From contig DLOZ01000014.1 of the NCBI GenBank assembly GCA_002479765.1, forward strand, positions 35,044 through 99,043: a stretch of 64,000 nt of DNA, read 5' to 3'. Every line of letters begins with the position of its first letter. Position 1 is the stretch's first letter. The notes under the pieces were generated by a model that saw only the letters and a list, made by a program, of their open reading frames with translations, searched no databases and was not told the DNA's origin. A program made the position numbers and the translations under genes. This document shows positions 63,290 through 64,000 of the stretch, piece after piece. Origin of the DNA: Sphingomonadales bacterium UBA7471 (GTDB lineage Bacteria > Pseudomonadota > Alphaproteobacteria > Sphingomonadales > Sphingomonadaceae).

Positions 63290-64000
63290 TCAACCGGCCT
63301 TACTGGCCTTTTTCACGACCTTCTTCTTCGGTGCCTTAGGCTTTGTGGCCTTGGGTGCAGCGGGCGTTACTTCAAAACTTGGTGCGCCGTCCTTCATGTG
63401 CACAGCGACTTCGCCGCCATGCACGAGTTTTCCAAACAGAAGCTCTTCCGCTAGCGGCTGTTTGATCTTCTCTTGGATCAGCCGTCCCATGGGCCGTGCG
63501 CCATATAGCTTGTCATAACCACGTTCCGTGAGCCATGCCCGCGCTTCGTCGTCCAGTTTGATGTGCACATTCTGGTCGGCGAGTTGCAGTTCAAGCTGCA
63601 GAATGAACTTGTCGACAACGCGCGCTACAACGTCCGTTGGCAGATAGCCAAATGGCACGGTTGCATCCAAACGGTTGCGGAATTCCGGCGCAAACATCTT
63701 TTTGACGGCTTCGTCGCCAGCATCTTCCTTGCTGATGTTGTTGCCGAAACCAATGCCTTCTTTGGCCATGTCGCTGGCACCCGCGTTGGTTGTCATAATC
63801 AAAATGACGTTCCGGAAATCAACGGTCTTGCCATGATGGTCGGTTAGACGGCCGTTATCCATGACCTGAAGCAAGATATTGAACAGATCAGGATGCGCTT
63901 TTTCGATTTCGTCGAGCAACAACACGCAGTGCGGGCTTTGGTCGACGGCATCGGTCAGCAAACCGCCTTGGTCAAAACCGACATAGCCCGGAGGCGCGCC
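63290..64000 (-). CDS. clpA: ClpA, C-terminal part (runs off the window)
   Basis: ATP-dependent unfoldase subunit of the ClpAP protease. The gene continues beyond base 64000: the frame is open and reads GAPPGYVGFDQGGLLTDAVD at the edge. Walker B of the second AAA domain is CVLLLDEIEKAH, sensor 1 is IMTTNAGA, and the arginine finger region is FAPEFRNRLD. The last 35 residues are Lys/Ala/Pro-rich, a low-complexity tail not present in E. coli ClpA. Confidence 0.95.
   Translation of the reverse strand, partial: GAPPGYVGFDQGGLLTDAVDQSPHCVLLLDEIEKAHPDLFNILLQVMDNGRLTDHHGKTVDFRNVILIMTTNAGASDMAKEGIGFGNNISKEDAGDEAVKKMFAPEFRNRLDATVPFGYLPTDVVARVVDKFILQLELQLADQNVHIKLDDEARAWLTERGYDKLYGARPMGRLIQEKIKQPLAEELLFGKLVHGGEVAVHMKDGAPSFEVTPAAPKATKPKAPKKKVVKKASKAG

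Overview
The window looks like chromosome from an alphaproteobacterium of the Sphingomonadales (Sphingopyxis/Sphingorhabdus-like). I infer this from the complete Entner-Doudoroff operon (zwf-edd-glk-eda-pgl), the sphingomonad-style TonB-dependent receptor, a DksA that keeps only one zinc-site cysteine, an RF2 without the frameshift site, and the density of four-base ATGA/GTGA gene overlaps. No phage, insertion sequence, CRISPR array, rRNA or origin was seen. One tRNA (Gln, CUG) is present.

Layout. 0-5.2 kb: a small membrane protein, aldose 1-epimerase, and a stand-alone receiver protein overlapping a large membrane PAS histidine kinase. 5.2-9.7 kb: a tightly overlapped operon for xylan/glucuronate use (exported GH43 enzyme, uxaC, uxuB) behind a candidate LacI-type operator. 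9.7-22.2 kb: an accessory-looking catabolic block with two exported cysteine-type sulfatases, a lipoprotein-type formylglycine-generating enzyme that could mature them, two tandem haloalkane dehalogenases, a fatty-acid-hydroxylase/sterol-desaturase protein, a long GST-like protein, a TetR regulator, and a coupled sulfotransferase-like/class IV aminotransferase pair. 22.3-36.9 kb: housekeeping genes (tRNA-Gln, Ppx/GppA, rlmE, DsbA-like, M48 protease, RNase E, amidase, PBP1A, prfB, acs), with the 3' remnant of a short-chain dehydrogenase between prfB and acs. 37-41.7 kb: alpha-methylacyl-CoA racemase, thiolase and FadB-type enzyme behind a perfect TTGACGC-TT-GCGTCAA inverted repeat. 41.7-47.8 kb: a TonB receptor, then a fused alpha-keto-acid dehydrogenase E1 coupled to a FabD-like acyltransferase that lacks the malonyl-binding arginine. 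47.9-53.5 kb: the Entner-Doudoroff operon. 53.5-64 kb: PilZ, DksA, serS-surE, rimO, membrane-lipid genes, a KAS III-like enzyme, two very small genes (39 and 58 aa), recF and the 3' part of clpA.

How it fits together. Glucuronate released from plant or algal polymers would pass through UxaC and UxuB and enter the Entner-Doudoroff route at KDPG aldolase; the mannonate dehydratase and KDG kinase needed in between are not in the window. Branched or long acyl-CoAs would be racemised and beta-oxidised by the 37-41.7 kb operon. The sulfatases, their maturase and the dehalogenases suggest scavenging of sulfated and halogenated compounds. Most functional statements rest on motifs read by eye; no similarity search or computed composition was available.
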